The position numbers were made by a program, and so were the translations under genes. From Pseudomonadota bacterium (lineage in GTDB: Bacteria > Vulcanimicrobiota > Xenobia > RGZZ01): 33,630 nucleotides of DNA. Where the stretch lies: NCBI GenBank assembly GCA_010028905.1, contig RGZZ01000011.1, positions 1 through 33,630 on the forward strand, written 5' to 3'. Below the pieces are notes generated by a model that was not told the DNA's origin, did not search any database, and saw nothing but the letters and a program-made list of their open reading frames with translations. Shown here one piece after another: positions 23,037 through 30,994 of the stretch; the first letter of the stretch is position 1, and every line of letters begins with the position of its first letter.

Positions 23037-25303
23037 CACTCACCCAACGCCCCGGTGCAGGCAATCAAGATCTCGACCTCGGGGAGTGGGAGCGCCGCAA
23101 GGCCTTCGTGGCCTTCACCGAAGACGATGCCCGTCTCCTCGCGGGCTTTCATGAGCGTGCAAAGGCCTATGCCGACGAGATCATCGAAGCGCTCTACGAA
23201 CGTCTTCTTGCCTTCGAGGAGACGCGCGCGTTCTTCAAAGACCCGCAGGTTCTCGAGCGTGCGAAGCGGAGCCAGCGTGACTACTTCGTTCGTCTGACTG
23301 GCGGCGAGTACGGCGAGACCTACTTCCGGAACCGAATTCAGGTAGGTCTCACGCATCATCGCATCGGCCTGACGCCGCGCTGGTACATGGGCATGTATGC
23401 CCACTACACTGAGCTCGTCACGTTGCGCATCCGCGCGGCCTACGCCAGCGACCCGGATACCGGCGATCGTGTTCTGTCGGCGCTGCTCAAGCTCATCTCT
23501 CTTGACAACGAGCTGGCTGTGAGCACGTATTTCATCGAGCGCGAGAAGGTCATCGCGCAGCAGTCCGCCACGTTTGCCGAGATGGCCGCAGACGCGAGGG
23601 CCGTGGCGGGCCTGGCCGACGATCTCTCTCGGTCCCGCAACACGGAGGAGATCGCGGCGACTGCGCTGTCGGTGCTGCGCAGCTCGTTCGGGTGGTCTTA
23701 TGGCGCCTACTGGGAGATGGATGCGCAGGCATCCCTGCTTCGCTTCACGCTCGACTCCGGAAACATCGATGAGGCGTTCAGACGCGTCTCTCGCGAGACG
23801 ACCTTTCGCCTGGGCGAGGGGCTCAACGGTCGCGCCTGGAAGAGCGGTGAGCTCATCCATGTCGAAGATCTCGCGTCGATGCACGATTGCCCTCGCTCTT
23901 CGGCAGCCGTGCGAAGCGGCGTTCGGTCGGGGCTCAGCATTCCCGTGGTCATCGATGGTGAGGTGACGGGGTGCCTCGACTTCTGTTCCACCGAGGTTGT
24001 CTTGCTCTCTGAGAGCCGCACGCAGGCATTGCGCAACGCGGTTCGCGTCATCTCTTTGGCCGTCTCGTCTGTATCGCAGCTGCGCGACGCGCGCCTCAAG
24101 GACGCACAGTTCCAGGCGTTCGCCGTCGAGGAGGCCTCCCGAGTGCTCAGCGCCATGGCCAACGGCGACCTGACCTGCGGCATGGAGGGGAGCTTCGATG
24201 GCGATCTGGCCACGCTTCAGCGTGATCTCTCGCGCACCCAGGAGCGCTTGCGCGAGACGGTGTCACAGATCCGCGAGGCATCGCTGAGCGTGGCGCGGGC
24301 CGCCGGAGAGATCAATTCGGCCAGCGCTGATCTCAGCCACCGCACCGAGATGCAGGCATCGTCGCTCGAGCGGACCGCCGCCACCATGGAAGAGCTCACC
24401 TCCACCGTTCGTCAGAACGCAGACAACGCCACCCGCGCCTCCGAGCGGGCGGCGGTGGCGCGCTCAGAAGCCGAGAAGGGTGGAAACGTGGTGTCTCGCA
24501 CCATCGACGCGATGAGCGCCATAAAAGGCAGCAGCGCGCGCATCGGCGACATCATCTCGACGGTCGACGAGATTGCCTTCCAGACCAACATCCTTGCGCT
24601 GAACGCCGCCGTGGAGGCGGCGCGGGCGGGTGATCAGGGTCGCGGGTTTGCTGTGGTGGCTTCTGAGATTCGCAGCCTGGCGCAGCGCAGCGCGGCTGCC
24701 GCCAAGGAGATCAAGGTGCTCATCCGCACCAGCGTCGAGCGGGTCGAGGAGGGGTCTGTGGCGGTCACAGAGTCCGGGAAGGCCCTCGAAGTCATCGTGT
24801 CCGAAGCGGCTCGGGTGAGCGAGCTGGTCTCAGAGATCGCATCCGCCACTCGTGAGCAGTCGGTTGGGGTCGAGCAGGTTGGGCAGGCCCTGGCTGGGCT
24901 TGAGCAGGTGACGCAGCAGAACGCCGCCATGGTCGAGGAATCTGTGGCATCGGCAGATTCTCTCGAGAACCAGGCCCAGAAGCTTCGTGGCCTCACCGAT
25001 TTCTTTCACGTGGGCTCAGAGCGGGTCGATGAAGAAGAGCGATACCCCACGCGTGTCATGCCTGCGTTCCGAGAAGACGTGGGTGAGAGCCGCGCGGGTC
25101 GGGCGGTGGGGCGCGATCGCGGTGTACGACGCGCAGACAGCTGGCCCGAGAGCGACACGCAGCGATCAGGGGTGCGAGAGCCGCGCCGCGCCGACTCCTT
25201 CTCTGACTCCGGGGTTCGAAGCTCGCGCAGCATCACGCCGCGTCCTCGCGGCTTTCGCGCCGATCGCCCCGCGACGGGCAGCGATGCGTGGGAAGACTTC
25301 TGA
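23033..25303 (+). CDS. Soluble chemoreceptor with protoglobin and GAF sensors (HemAT-like)
   Basis: 756 residues, with no membrane segments. Residues ~20-175 form a globin-coupled sensor; the proximal haem histidine is H108 in [13 protein letters not shown], matching the H-x-R-I-G-L-x-P-x-W-Y motif of HemAT. A GAF domain follows (~195-350), with G-E-G-L-N-G-R-A-W and S-G-L-S-I-P-V. A HAMP-like turn (A-M-A-N-G-D-L-T, ~380) leads to the MCP signalling domain (~400-655), with tip [22 protein letters not shown] tail of ~95 charged, Arg/Ser-rich residues ends with A-W-E-D-F, which resembles the CheR-binding pentapeptide N-W-E-T-F. Known relatives sense oxygen; the GAF ligand is unknown. Confidence 0.94.
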   Translation: MTLTQRPGAGNQDLDLGEWERRKAFVAFTEDDARLLAGFHERAKAYADEIIEALYERLLAFEETRAFFKDPQVLERAKRSQRDYFVRLTGGEYGETYFRNRIQVGLTHHRIGLTPRWYMGMYAHYTELVTLRIRAAYASDPDTGDRVLSALLKLISLDNELAVSTYFIEREKVIAQQSATFAEMAADARAVAGLADDLSRSRNTEEIAATALSVLRSSFGWSYGAYWEMDAQASLLRFTLDSGNIDEAFRRVSRETTFRLGEGLNGRAWKSGELIHVEDLASMHDCPRSSAAVRSGVRSGLSIPVVIDGEVTGCLDFCSTEVVLLSESRTQALRNAVRVISLAVSSVSQLRDARLKDAQFQAFAVEEASRVLSAMANGDLTCGMEGSFDGDLATLQRDLSRTQERLRETVSQIREASLSVARAAGEINSASADLSHRTEMQASSLERTAATMEELTSTVRQNADNATRASERAAVARSEAEKGGNVVSRTIDAMSAIKGSSARIGDIISTVDEIAFQTNILALNAAVEAARAGDQGRGFAVVASEIRSLAQRSAAAAKEIKVLIRTSVERVEEGSVAVTESGKALEVIVSEAARVSELVSEIASATREQSVGVEQVGQALAGLEQVTQQNAAMVEESVASADSLENQAQKLRGLTDFFHVGSERVDEEERYPTRVMPAFREDVGESRAGRAVGRDRGVRRADSWPESDTQRSGVREPRRADSFSDSGVRSSRSITPRPRGFRADRPATGSDAWEDF

Positions 25304-25336
25304 GTTGAGTGTTCCCACGGGTCATCTGCTCGCTCC

Positions 25337-26170
25337 ATGAGCGACGCGTGCACGTTCCGCGCGGAAGACTTCGAGCTGCTCCGGCGTCGCGTCTTCGAAT
25401 GGTCGGGCATCGAGCTGCGTGACGGCAAGGAGATGATGGTCTACCGTCGTCTCGCGGGGCGCGTCGAATCGCTGGGGCTGCGTGGCTTCACCGACTATCT
25501 CGATCGCGTGGAGGTCGATGTGGCCGAGAGAGCGGTGTGCGTGAACCTGCTCACCACCAATCTCACATCGTTCTTTCGTGAGCCTCAGCATTTCGAGACC
25601 CTCGCACACGAGGTCTTGCCTGCGCGGCTGGCCGCGAATGCCGCTTCGAGACGCTTGCGCATCTGGTCTGCGGGGTGCGCCACCGGGGAGGAGCCCTGGT
25701 CGCTGGCCATGGTGGTGGCGGAGACCCTGCCTGATCTCGAGCACTGGGATGCCCGCATACTCGCCACAGACATCAACATCGACGCGCTCGACGTCGCGCG
25801 TGACGGGGTGTATTCGATGAGCGCGGCTGAACGCGTCTCGCCGGAGCGGTTGCAGCGCTGGTTTCGACGCGGGCGGGGCGTGCACGAGGGCCAGGTGTGC
25901 GTCAAGCCGGAGCTTCGCGGGCTCGTCGCCTTCAAGCAACTGAACCTCATCGAGTCGTGGCCCATGCGGGGGCCTTTCGATGTGATCTTCTTTCGCAATG
26001 TATCGATCTACTTCGATCGCGGAACGGCCCGTCGCATTCAGGAGAAGATGGTCGAGCTGCTGGCGCCGGGCGGGTACCTCATGGTGGGGCATTCAGAAGC
26101 GCTGCTCGATCTCTCGGGGGCCACTGAGTGGCTGGGCAGCACGACCTATCGAAAGGTTGCGCGCCCGTGA
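25337..26170 (+). CDS. cheR: Chemoreceptor methyltransferase CheR
   Basis: 277 residues. It methylates glutamates of the receptor with SAM. The N-terminal helical domain has basic residues for receptor binding (Y-R-R-L-A-G-R-V near 36-43), then T-S-F-F-R-E-P-Q-H-F (77-86), the SAM motif W-S-A-G-C-A-T-G-E-E-P (110-120) and F-F-R-N-V-S-I-Y-F-D. In E. coli that last motif is F-C-R-N-V-M-I-Y-F; here Cys is Phe. The beta-subdomain reads R-R-G-R-G-V-H-E-G, closely matching E. coli R-G-T-G-P-H-E-G, the loop type seen in pentapeptide-binding CheR, consistent with the receptor tail. The start ATG lies 33 bases after the receptor stop. Confidence 0.96.
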   Translation: MSDACTFRAEDFELLRRRVFEWSGIELRDGKEMMVYRRLAGRVESLGLRGFTDYLDRVEVDVAERAVCVNLLTTNLTSFFREPQHFETLAHEVLPARLAANAASRRLRIWSAGCATGEEPWSLAMVVAETLPDLEHWDARILATDINIDALDVARDGVYSMSAAERVSPERLQRWFRRGRGVHEGQVCVKPELRGLVAFKQLNLIESWPMRGPFDVIFFRNVSIYFDRGTARRIQEKMVELLAPGGYLMVGHSEALLDLSGATEWLGSTTYRKVARP

Positions 26171-26772
26171 TGCCTCCGCGAATCTTTCAGGTGGGCGCCT
26201 GCGAGCGGTACTACAACAATCGGCGCCGTCGCTGGTGCGTCACGCTCGGCACGGGAGCCTGCTATGTGACTGACGAGGACGATGTGCTCACCACCGTCCT
26301 CGGATCGTGCATCGCGGCCTGTGTGCGCGATCCCCTGCGGGGGGTGGGGGGCATGAACCACTTCCTGCTGCCCTTCGTGGAGCGGGCCCTGCCCGATCAG
26401 GCAGAGCTGGCCACGCGATACGGCGTGCACGCCATGGAGCTTCTGGTGAACGAGGTCATGAAAGCGGGAGGACGCCGCAGCGATCTCGAGGTGAAGCTCT
26501 TCGGCGGTGCGTCGCTCACCGCGCGGCGCGGGGACAGTGGCCGTCGCAACATCGAGTTCGCCTACGATTACCTCAAGACCGAGGGGCTTCGCCTCGTCTC
26601 CTCTGATGTGGGAGACGTGACCCCGCGCCGCCTTGAGTTTCATCCGCGCAGCGGCAGGGCGCGCGTGCTGCGTCTCGAGGCGGTTCGCGTTCCTTCTCTG
26701 ACAGAGCAGGAGCTGCGCTTCCGGCGCGACCTCGAGCGCGCACCCATCGACGGTGACGTTGAGCTGTTCTGA
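26170..26772 (+). CDS. cheD: Chemoreceptor glutamine deamidase CheD
   Basis: 200 residues from ATG 26170, overlapping the cheR stop by one base (TGATG). CheD deamidates receptor glutamines and, where CheC exists, assists CheY-P dephosphorylation. The catalytic Cys47 is in L-G-S-C-I-A-A and the histidine H64 in G-M-N-H-F, with the same 17-residue spacing as C27/H44 of Thermotoga CheD. The G-G-A-S-L motif follows near 130. There is a longer N-terminus (~20 residues, rich in Arg) and a C-terminal extension of ~30 residues. No cheC gene is present in the window. Confidence 0.94.
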   Translation: MPPRIFQVGACERYYNNRRRRWCVTLGTGACYVTDEDDVLTTVLGSCIAACVRDPLRGVGGMNHFLLPFVERALPDQAELATRYGVHAMELLVNEVMKAGGRRSDLEVKLFGGASLTARRGDSGRRNIEFAYDYLKTEGLRLVSSDVGDVTPRRLEFHPRSGRARVLRLEAVRVPSLTEQELRFRRDLERAPIDGDVELF

Positions 26773-26774
26773 GC

Positions 26775-27836
26775 ATGGGCGTGCGCGTGATGATCATCGA
26801 TGCATCGGGGGTAGCCCAGGCCGTGGTGCGGGCAGCCCTCGAGCTCGAGCGCGATATCGAGGTGGTGGGCGTCGCGTCTGACGGGGCGGAGGTCGATCAT
26901 CGCATCGATGTGCTGTATCCGGACGTCATTGTTCTCGATGCGGGTCTGCCCGAGCGCGCTTCTCTGTCTCTGCTGAGCGATCTGACGGCGCGACGATCGG
27001 CGCCGGTGGTGATGGTTCGTGCCGTCGGCAGAGAGCTTGATGAGATCGACGCCGAGGCGCATCGACGAGGGGCTTCAGCCTGCGTCATCAAGCCGATGTC
27101 GACGAGCGGCGGCGATGTCGTCGGTGCCGCGGTGCGCTTGCGCGCGGCGGTTCGTGAGGCCGCCAGCGCGGTTCGTCAGCGATTGCGCGAGGCCGCTCGC
27201 CAGGGAGGCCTCAAGCCGCGTGAGCCCTTGATTCGCGATTCGCTTCAGAGCTGCGCGCTGGTGGCGTTCGGCGCTTCCACGGGGGGGGTCGAGGCGTTGC
27301 AGCAGGTGCTCAGGGGACTTCCCAGGCAGTTTCCTCCCGTTGTGCTGGTGCAGCACATGAGCATCTCGTTTCTTCCCGCCTTCACCCGCCGTCTTGGCGA
27401 GGTCACCGGTCGACCCTGCCTCGAGGCGGTCGATGGCGCAGTTCTGCAACGTGATCACGTCTACGTGGGCACCGGCCATCTGCATGTCATCGTGCAGCGG
27501 TGCGAGCCCCTGCTTCGGATCCGTTTGGTGGACGACGATCCGGTGGGGGGGCATCGTCCCTCCGTCGATGTGCTGTTCACCTCGGTTGCCGGTGCCGTGG
27601 GCCGACAAGCAGTGGGTGTGCTGCTCACGGGCATGGGCTCTGATGGCGCGGCGGGTCTCGAGGCCATCAGCCGCGCACACGGCTATACCATCGCACAGGA
27701 CGAGGCGACCAGCGTGGTCTGGGGCATGCCGGGGGCTGCGGTTCGCCGCGGTGCCGCCCAGATGCTGGTGCCTCTCGGAGCCATTGCCGAGGTCGTGACA
27801 CGCTGCGTGCAGCAGCTCGAGCGCCGCGTCGTCTGA
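26775..27836 (+). CDS. cheB: Chemoreceptor methylesterase CheB with degenerate receiver
   Basis: 353 residues. The C-terminal esterase domain has the full triad: serine in G-A-S-T-G-G (near 169), histidine in L-V-Q-H-M-S (near 195) and aspartate in G-M-G-S-D-G-A-A-G (near 291). The N-terminal receiver fold is recognisable, but the acidic pair is D9-A10 instead of D-D, and the Thr/Ser after strand 4 is replaced (V-V-M-V-R-A). The acceptor D55 (V-L-D-A-G-L-P) and lysine (V-I-K-P-M) remain. Loss of the second acidic residue would weaken Mg2+ binding and phosphorylation. It lies 2 bases after cheD and ends the operon. Confidence 0.95.
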   Translation: MGVRVMIIDASGVAQAVVRAALELERDIEVVGVASDGAEVDHRIDVLYPDVIVLDAGLPERASLSLLSDLTARRSAPVVMVRAVGRELDEIDAEAHRRGASACVIKPMSTSGGDVVGAAVRLRAAVREAASAVRQRLREAARQGGLKPREPLIRDSLQSCALVAFGASTGGVEALQQVLRGLPRQFPPVVLVQHMSISFLPAFTRRLGEVTGRPCLEAVDGAVLQRDHVYVGTGHLHVIVQRCEPLLRIRLVDDDPVGGHRPSVDVLFTSVAGAVGRQAVGVLLTGMGSDGAAGLEAISRAHGYTIAQDEATSVVWGMPGAAVRRGAAQMLVPLGAIAEVVTRCVQQLERRVV

Positions 27837-27884
27837 TCGGCCGGCTCGTTGCGCTTTCTCGCGTCTACCGCTGACGTGGAAGGC

Positions 27885-28997
27885 TCAGGGAATCGGCTTG
27901 ATGGCCAGGCCGTCCTTGTTGAAGAACGCCAGCAACCCCCCCTTGCGCGAGAACCTGATCACGCCGGGCCAGACGTCGCTCAGCCCAGGCATGGGGTGCA
28001 GCCCCCACGCGTCTGTGTCGTGAGCATACCAGGTGGTCATCTTGCGGCCGGCGAGATCGATGGTGCTCACCAGCAGGGTGGCGCCGTCTCGTGACATGTA
28101 GGGGTACAGATAGACCTTCTTCGGTTCCCCGATGGTCCATTTCTTGTTCGCGGCCACGTCGAACACCACGGTGCGTCCCACGTCGCGTGATTCGCGCATG
28201 CAGGCCACGGCACGGCCCGCACCGGCGGCGACGAGGTCGACGCGGTACGCGGCGCGGTCGAGCAGCTTCAGGCTCTTCTGGTCACCGGTGAAGGCGTAGA
28301 GCCGCTTGTCGTTCTTGGCGCCGAGAACGTAGTAGGCCTGATCGGTGGCATACCACACCTCCATCGCCCAGCCCAGGGTCGTGCGGAACAGGGTGCTGAT
28401 GTCGAGCACGTTCTCGAAGGCGTCGAGACCGCTCTTCGAGGGGTCGATGGCCGCAACGGCCTGACTCGTGGTCATCTGCTCCTTGTCGTAGAAGTAGCCG
28501 GGGGCGTGGATGCGACCCTTCTCGAGGAAGAACACCATCGATGTGGCGCGAAACCCGGGCTGGCCCTTCGCGTGGGCGAAGACGGTTCGCACCTGGCGTG
28601 TGGCGATGTCGACGGCGACGAAGCGGGTTCCAAAGCCTCCCATGCAGACCACGGTCTTGCTGTCGGCTGTCCAGGCGTAGTTCTCGAGCGAAGGCAGGGG
28701 CAGGAACACCGCATCGGCGGTGACCTTCTTCGATGCCAGGTCGAGCTTGAAGATGAACAGCTTGTAGACGTGCCCCTTCGCGATCTCCTTGGCGTCGGTG
28801 ATCTTCTGGTGGCCGATCATCATGGTCTCATCGTTGGAGACTGCCCCTGGGGCGAACTCGCGCAGGTCGACCCCCATCTTCACGAGCTCCTCGGACGAGA
28901 CGAAGATGCCCGAATCCTTGGGGCTTGGGGCGGCCCAGCCGCAGCGAGCCATCAGGTTCAGAAGAAGGATTGCCGTCAGTACAACGCGTGCGCGCAT
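27885..28997 (-). CDS. Secreted propeller-like protein of unknown function
   Basis: 370 residues from ATG 28995-28997, chosen because a signal peptide begins here (M-R-A-R-V-V-L-T-A-I-L-L-L, then G-W-A-A) and GAAGAG lies about 10 bases upstream; the frame upstream lacks protein character. The mature part is a series of blade-like repeats (Y-A-W-T-A-D-S-K-T-V-V-C-M-G, F-V-A-V-D-I-A-T, Y-M-S-R-D-G-A-T-L-L-V-S-T, V-I-R-F-S-R-K-G-G-L-L-A-F-F), typical of TolB- or YVTN-like beta-propellers. It has no recognised enzymatic motif. It may bind envelope partners. It follows the FrpC-like gene in the same direction but behind a strong hairpin. Confidence 0.75.
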   Translation of the reverse strand: MRARVVLTAILLLNLMARCGWAAPSPKDSGIFVSSEELVKMGVDLREFAPGAVSNDETMMIGHQKITDAKEIAKGHVYKLFIFKLDLASKKVTADAVFLPLPSLENYAWTADSKTVVCMGGFGTRFVAVDIATRQVRTVFAHAKGQPGFRATSMVFFLEKGRIHAPGYFYDKEQMTTSQAVAAIDPSKSGLDAFENVLDISTLFRTTLGWAMEVWYATDQAYYVLGAKNDKRLYAFTGDQKSLKLLDRAAYRVDLVAAGAGRAVACMRESRDVGRTVVFDVAANKKWTIGEPKKVYLYPYMSRDGATLLVSTIDLAGRKMTTWYAHDTDAWGLHPMPGLSDVWPGVIRFSRKGGLLAFFNKDGLAIKPIP

Positions 28998-29076
28998 GAA
29001 ATGTGCTCTTCTCTTTGATATCGGACAAGGCTTCGAGGCGATGTTCGGCTCGCCCTGCGACCCAGCGACAGCAAAC

Positions 29077-29100
29077 GGGGGCGCCATCTCTGGCGCCCCC
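29077..29100 (-). terminator. Strong hairpin after the FrpC-like gene
   Basis: GGGGGCGCCA-TCTC-TGGCGCCCCC is a perfect 10-bp stem with a 4-base loop, 24 bases past the stop at 29125. On the minus strand it is followed by GTTTGCTG, a short and weak T stretch. Terminator or attenuator between the two secreted-protein genes. Confidence 0.75.
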
Positions 29101-29124
29101 GTGATGCTGCGAACGTCGCGCTGA

Positions 29125-30345
29125 TCAGCGCTTGGTGACGCGGGTGGCCTTCTGCAGGTCGAACGCGGTGGGGAACCAGTCCCACATCGCCTCGCGCTTG
29201 CCGTTCATCACGAAGGTGCTCTTGAAGGCCTGGTGCTTGCAGCCGATCTCGGTGATCTTGAGGTCTTGAACCGTGGCGACCTCGTCCTTGTCGACCTTGG
29301 CGTTGCTGTTGCGGTCGACCCACACGTAGAGGCCCTTCAGCTCGGACCCCGTGAGGCGACCGTCATTGTTCTTGTCGCGCAGGCTCAGCTTCTGGAAGCC
29401 GTCGTCATAGCCGTTGGCCTGCCCGAAGAGGCATCCACCGTCGACCGTGCCGTCAGCGCGGGGCTCGAACAGCAGGCCCTGCGATGGGCCGAGCCATTCC
29501 ACGGCCATCTCGAAGCCGTTGCCGCGGATGTCGAACAGGGCGAGGCGATTGCCCTTCACTCCTGAGTGGGGGAGCCACTGACCGCCTGAGGCATCGAGCT
29601 TGCCCGAGCCCTTGAGATCGAGCACGATGGGGCTCACGTACTGCGCCTGGGTGATCCAGTAGGTGGTGTACGTGGTGTTGGCGGTGAGGTTCTGGTAGAA
29701 GTTGTTCGTCACCGTGTCGACGTTGGTGTTGGTGTTGGTGTTGGAGTTGGTGTTTACGTTGATGTTGGTGTTGGTGTTGATGGCCAGCACGACATCGCCC
29801 GAGCCGATGGTGCTCGTGGTCACGTCCGTGGTGGTCTGGTACGAGGTCTGATACGAGGTCTGGTACGAGGTGTTGTATGACGTCGTCGTGGTGTGCTGCA
29901 CGGCAGAGACGGTGCCATAGCTCGTCGACTGGTCGATCGAGGTGCTTGTTCCCGCGTTGCGATCGGGCAGGTACACGTGCGGGTTCCACGCGTTGGCGTC
30001 GCCCGAGTTGGTGTAGGCGGGACCCTGGGTGAGCAGCTCGAGGCCGGTGCGATAGTTGTTGTGGCTGTACGTGATCCAGCCGACCTCGGCGGAGCCGTGC
30101 CCATATTCGTACGCGTAGCCGTACGCGGTGTATCCGAGGTCGAAGGTGCCCACAAATTTGTCGGCCAGCGTCGTCGAGGTCGATGAGCTCGACGTGCTGT
30201 TCGAGGTCGAGCTCGAGGTCGACGTCGTGGTGCTGCTGCTGCTGGTGCTGGTCTGCTGAACGCTGCTGCCCGCGGCACCGGCGTGCGCGCTCAGCGGACT
30301 TGCCAAGGCCAGGGCCAGCGCGATGGATGCAACCTTCTTGTTCAT
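29125..30345 (-). CDS. Secreted low-complexity protein with FrpC-like and EF-hand-like calcium region
   Basis: 406 residues from ATG 30343-30345, with GGGGAGG about 6 bases upstream. A signal peptide (M-N-K-K-V-A-S-I-A-L-A-L..., cut near A-H-A) is followed by a Ser/Thr stretch (~28-58), a Tyr/Gly-rich segment, a T-S-Y-Q-tandem (157-171), then an Asn/Thr repeat (190-208). From residue ~237 the sequence changes to V-L-D-L-K-G-S-G, F-D-I-R-G-N-G-F, W-L-G-P-S-Q-G-L-L and two EF-hand-like loops, D324-K-N-N-D-G...E335 and D344-R-N-S-N-A...E355. This order is that of the FrpC/RTX-associated domain ('LDLDGDG... FDxDGDG... NGDGxI'). Calcium binding at the surface or outside the cell is likely; the function is unknown. 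Confidence 0.8.
   Translation of the reverse strand: MNKKVASIALALALASPLSAHAGAAGSSVQQTSTSSSSTTTSTSSSTSNSTSSSSTSTTLADKFVGTFDLGYTAYGYAYEYGHGSAEVGWITYSHNNYRTGLELLTQGPAYTNSGDANAWNPHVYLPDRNAGTSTSIDQSTSYGTVSAVQHTTTTSYNTSYQTSYQTSYQTTTDVTTSTIGSGDVVLAINTNTNINVNTNSNTNTNTNVDTVTNNFYQNLTANTTYTTYWITQAQYVSPIVLDLKGSGKLDASGGQWLPHSGVKGNRLALFDIRGNGFEMAVEWLGPSQGLLFEPRADGTVDGGCLFGQANGYDDGFQKLSLRDKNNDGRLTGSELKGLYVWVDRNSNAKVDKDEVATVQDLKITEIGCKHQAFKSTFVMNGKREAMWDWFPTAFDLQKATRVTKR
29717..29786 (-). repeat. Hexanucleotide repeat coding for Asn-Thr/Asn-x
   Basis: Near-tandem AACACC units (GGTGTT on +) with variants code for the Asn/Thr stretch of the secreted protein. Slippage here would change length in steps of two residues without a frameshift. 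Confidence 0.6.
29828..29876 (-). repeat. 12-base imperfect tandem repeat coding for T-S-Y-Q
   Basis: Three to four units of ACCTCGTACCAG or close variants encode the T-S-Y-Q repeat of the same gene. Imperfect third positions suggest an old, drifting repeat. Confidence 0.55.
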
Positions 30346-30559
30346 GTGAACCTCCCCGTTCGTCGCCCTTCGCTCGGGCGCTTTCTTCTCTCTCAGCATA
30401 GCAGGGAGATGACGGCTTGAACAGCACGGAAACGTTAGGCTTCTTTAAGAAACTGGCGATTGTGACGACTTCTTAATCGATGTCCGACGCGAGAAGGTGG
30501 GTTTGGCAGCGATGTGCAGGCCAGGCTCGAGGCCTGGGGTGGCCCTCTCGAGACGGGCG

Positions 30560-30994
30560 CTATGATTGCGTCTTCTTGCGCTGCTCGCGCGACCAGGCTC
30601 CTGTTCGGGGCTGCAGCTCGGGAGGCAGATCGAACTGGCGGAACACCTTGCGCATCCACAGCGACGGCACGTAGAGAATGATGAGGCCGAGCAGCGAAAG
30701 TCCGACCATCGACAGCAGGCTGGGATGCCAGGACTCGCGGTGAACGGGCTTGCGCGGTCGAGGGGTGGGGGTGGCCGCAGGGCGGCCGCCATCACGCTTT
30801 TCACCGAGGCTCGGGTCGGGCGTGGGAGATGTCTCCACGGGAGGGAGCTCGGGAACGGTCACCTCCTGACCGGGGGTCTGCGGCGCGAACGGGCACCAGC
30901 CGGGTCGCGCGTCGACGACAAGGAGGGCGAGGAACAGTGCCAGCGCCAGGGCTGCACTTCTCAGATGTCTTGCCACGCCCTTACGGTGGTCCAT
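30560..30994 (-). CDS. Small membrane protein with proline-rich linker, unknown function
   Basis: 144 residues from ATG 30992-30994; GTG 30974-30976 is an alternative and would give a tighter signal-like start. There is no clear ribosome site for either. An N-terminal hydrophobic stretch (A-A-L-A-L-A-L-F-L-A-L-L-V-V) looks like a signal anchor or peptide, followed by a Pro/Thr-rich region (~35-80) with basic patches, a second membrane helix (M-V-G-L-S-L-L-G-L-I-I-L-Y-V, ~98-113) and a basic cytosolic tail rich in Arg/Gln. It overlaps the end of the prepilin gene by 34 bases on the same strand, so it may work with the pilin-like proteins. No family recognised. Confidence 0.55.
   Translation of the reverse strand: MDHRKGVARHLRSAALALALFLALLVVDARPGWCPFAPQTPGQEVTVPELPPVETSPTPDPSLGEKRDGGRPAATPTPRPRKPVHRESWHPSLLSMVGLSLLGLIILYVPSLWMRKVFRQFDLPPELQPRTGAWSREQRKKTQS

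Noticed and set aside
29717-29876. Non-coding tandem repeats or CRISPR
   Set aside because: Repeats stay in frame within a gene having a signal peptide and coding pattern on both sides.
30523-30539. CCAGGC...GCCTGG repeat after the small membrane protein gene as a terminator
   Set aside because: The 6-bp stem has no T tract on either strand. Evidence is too weak.
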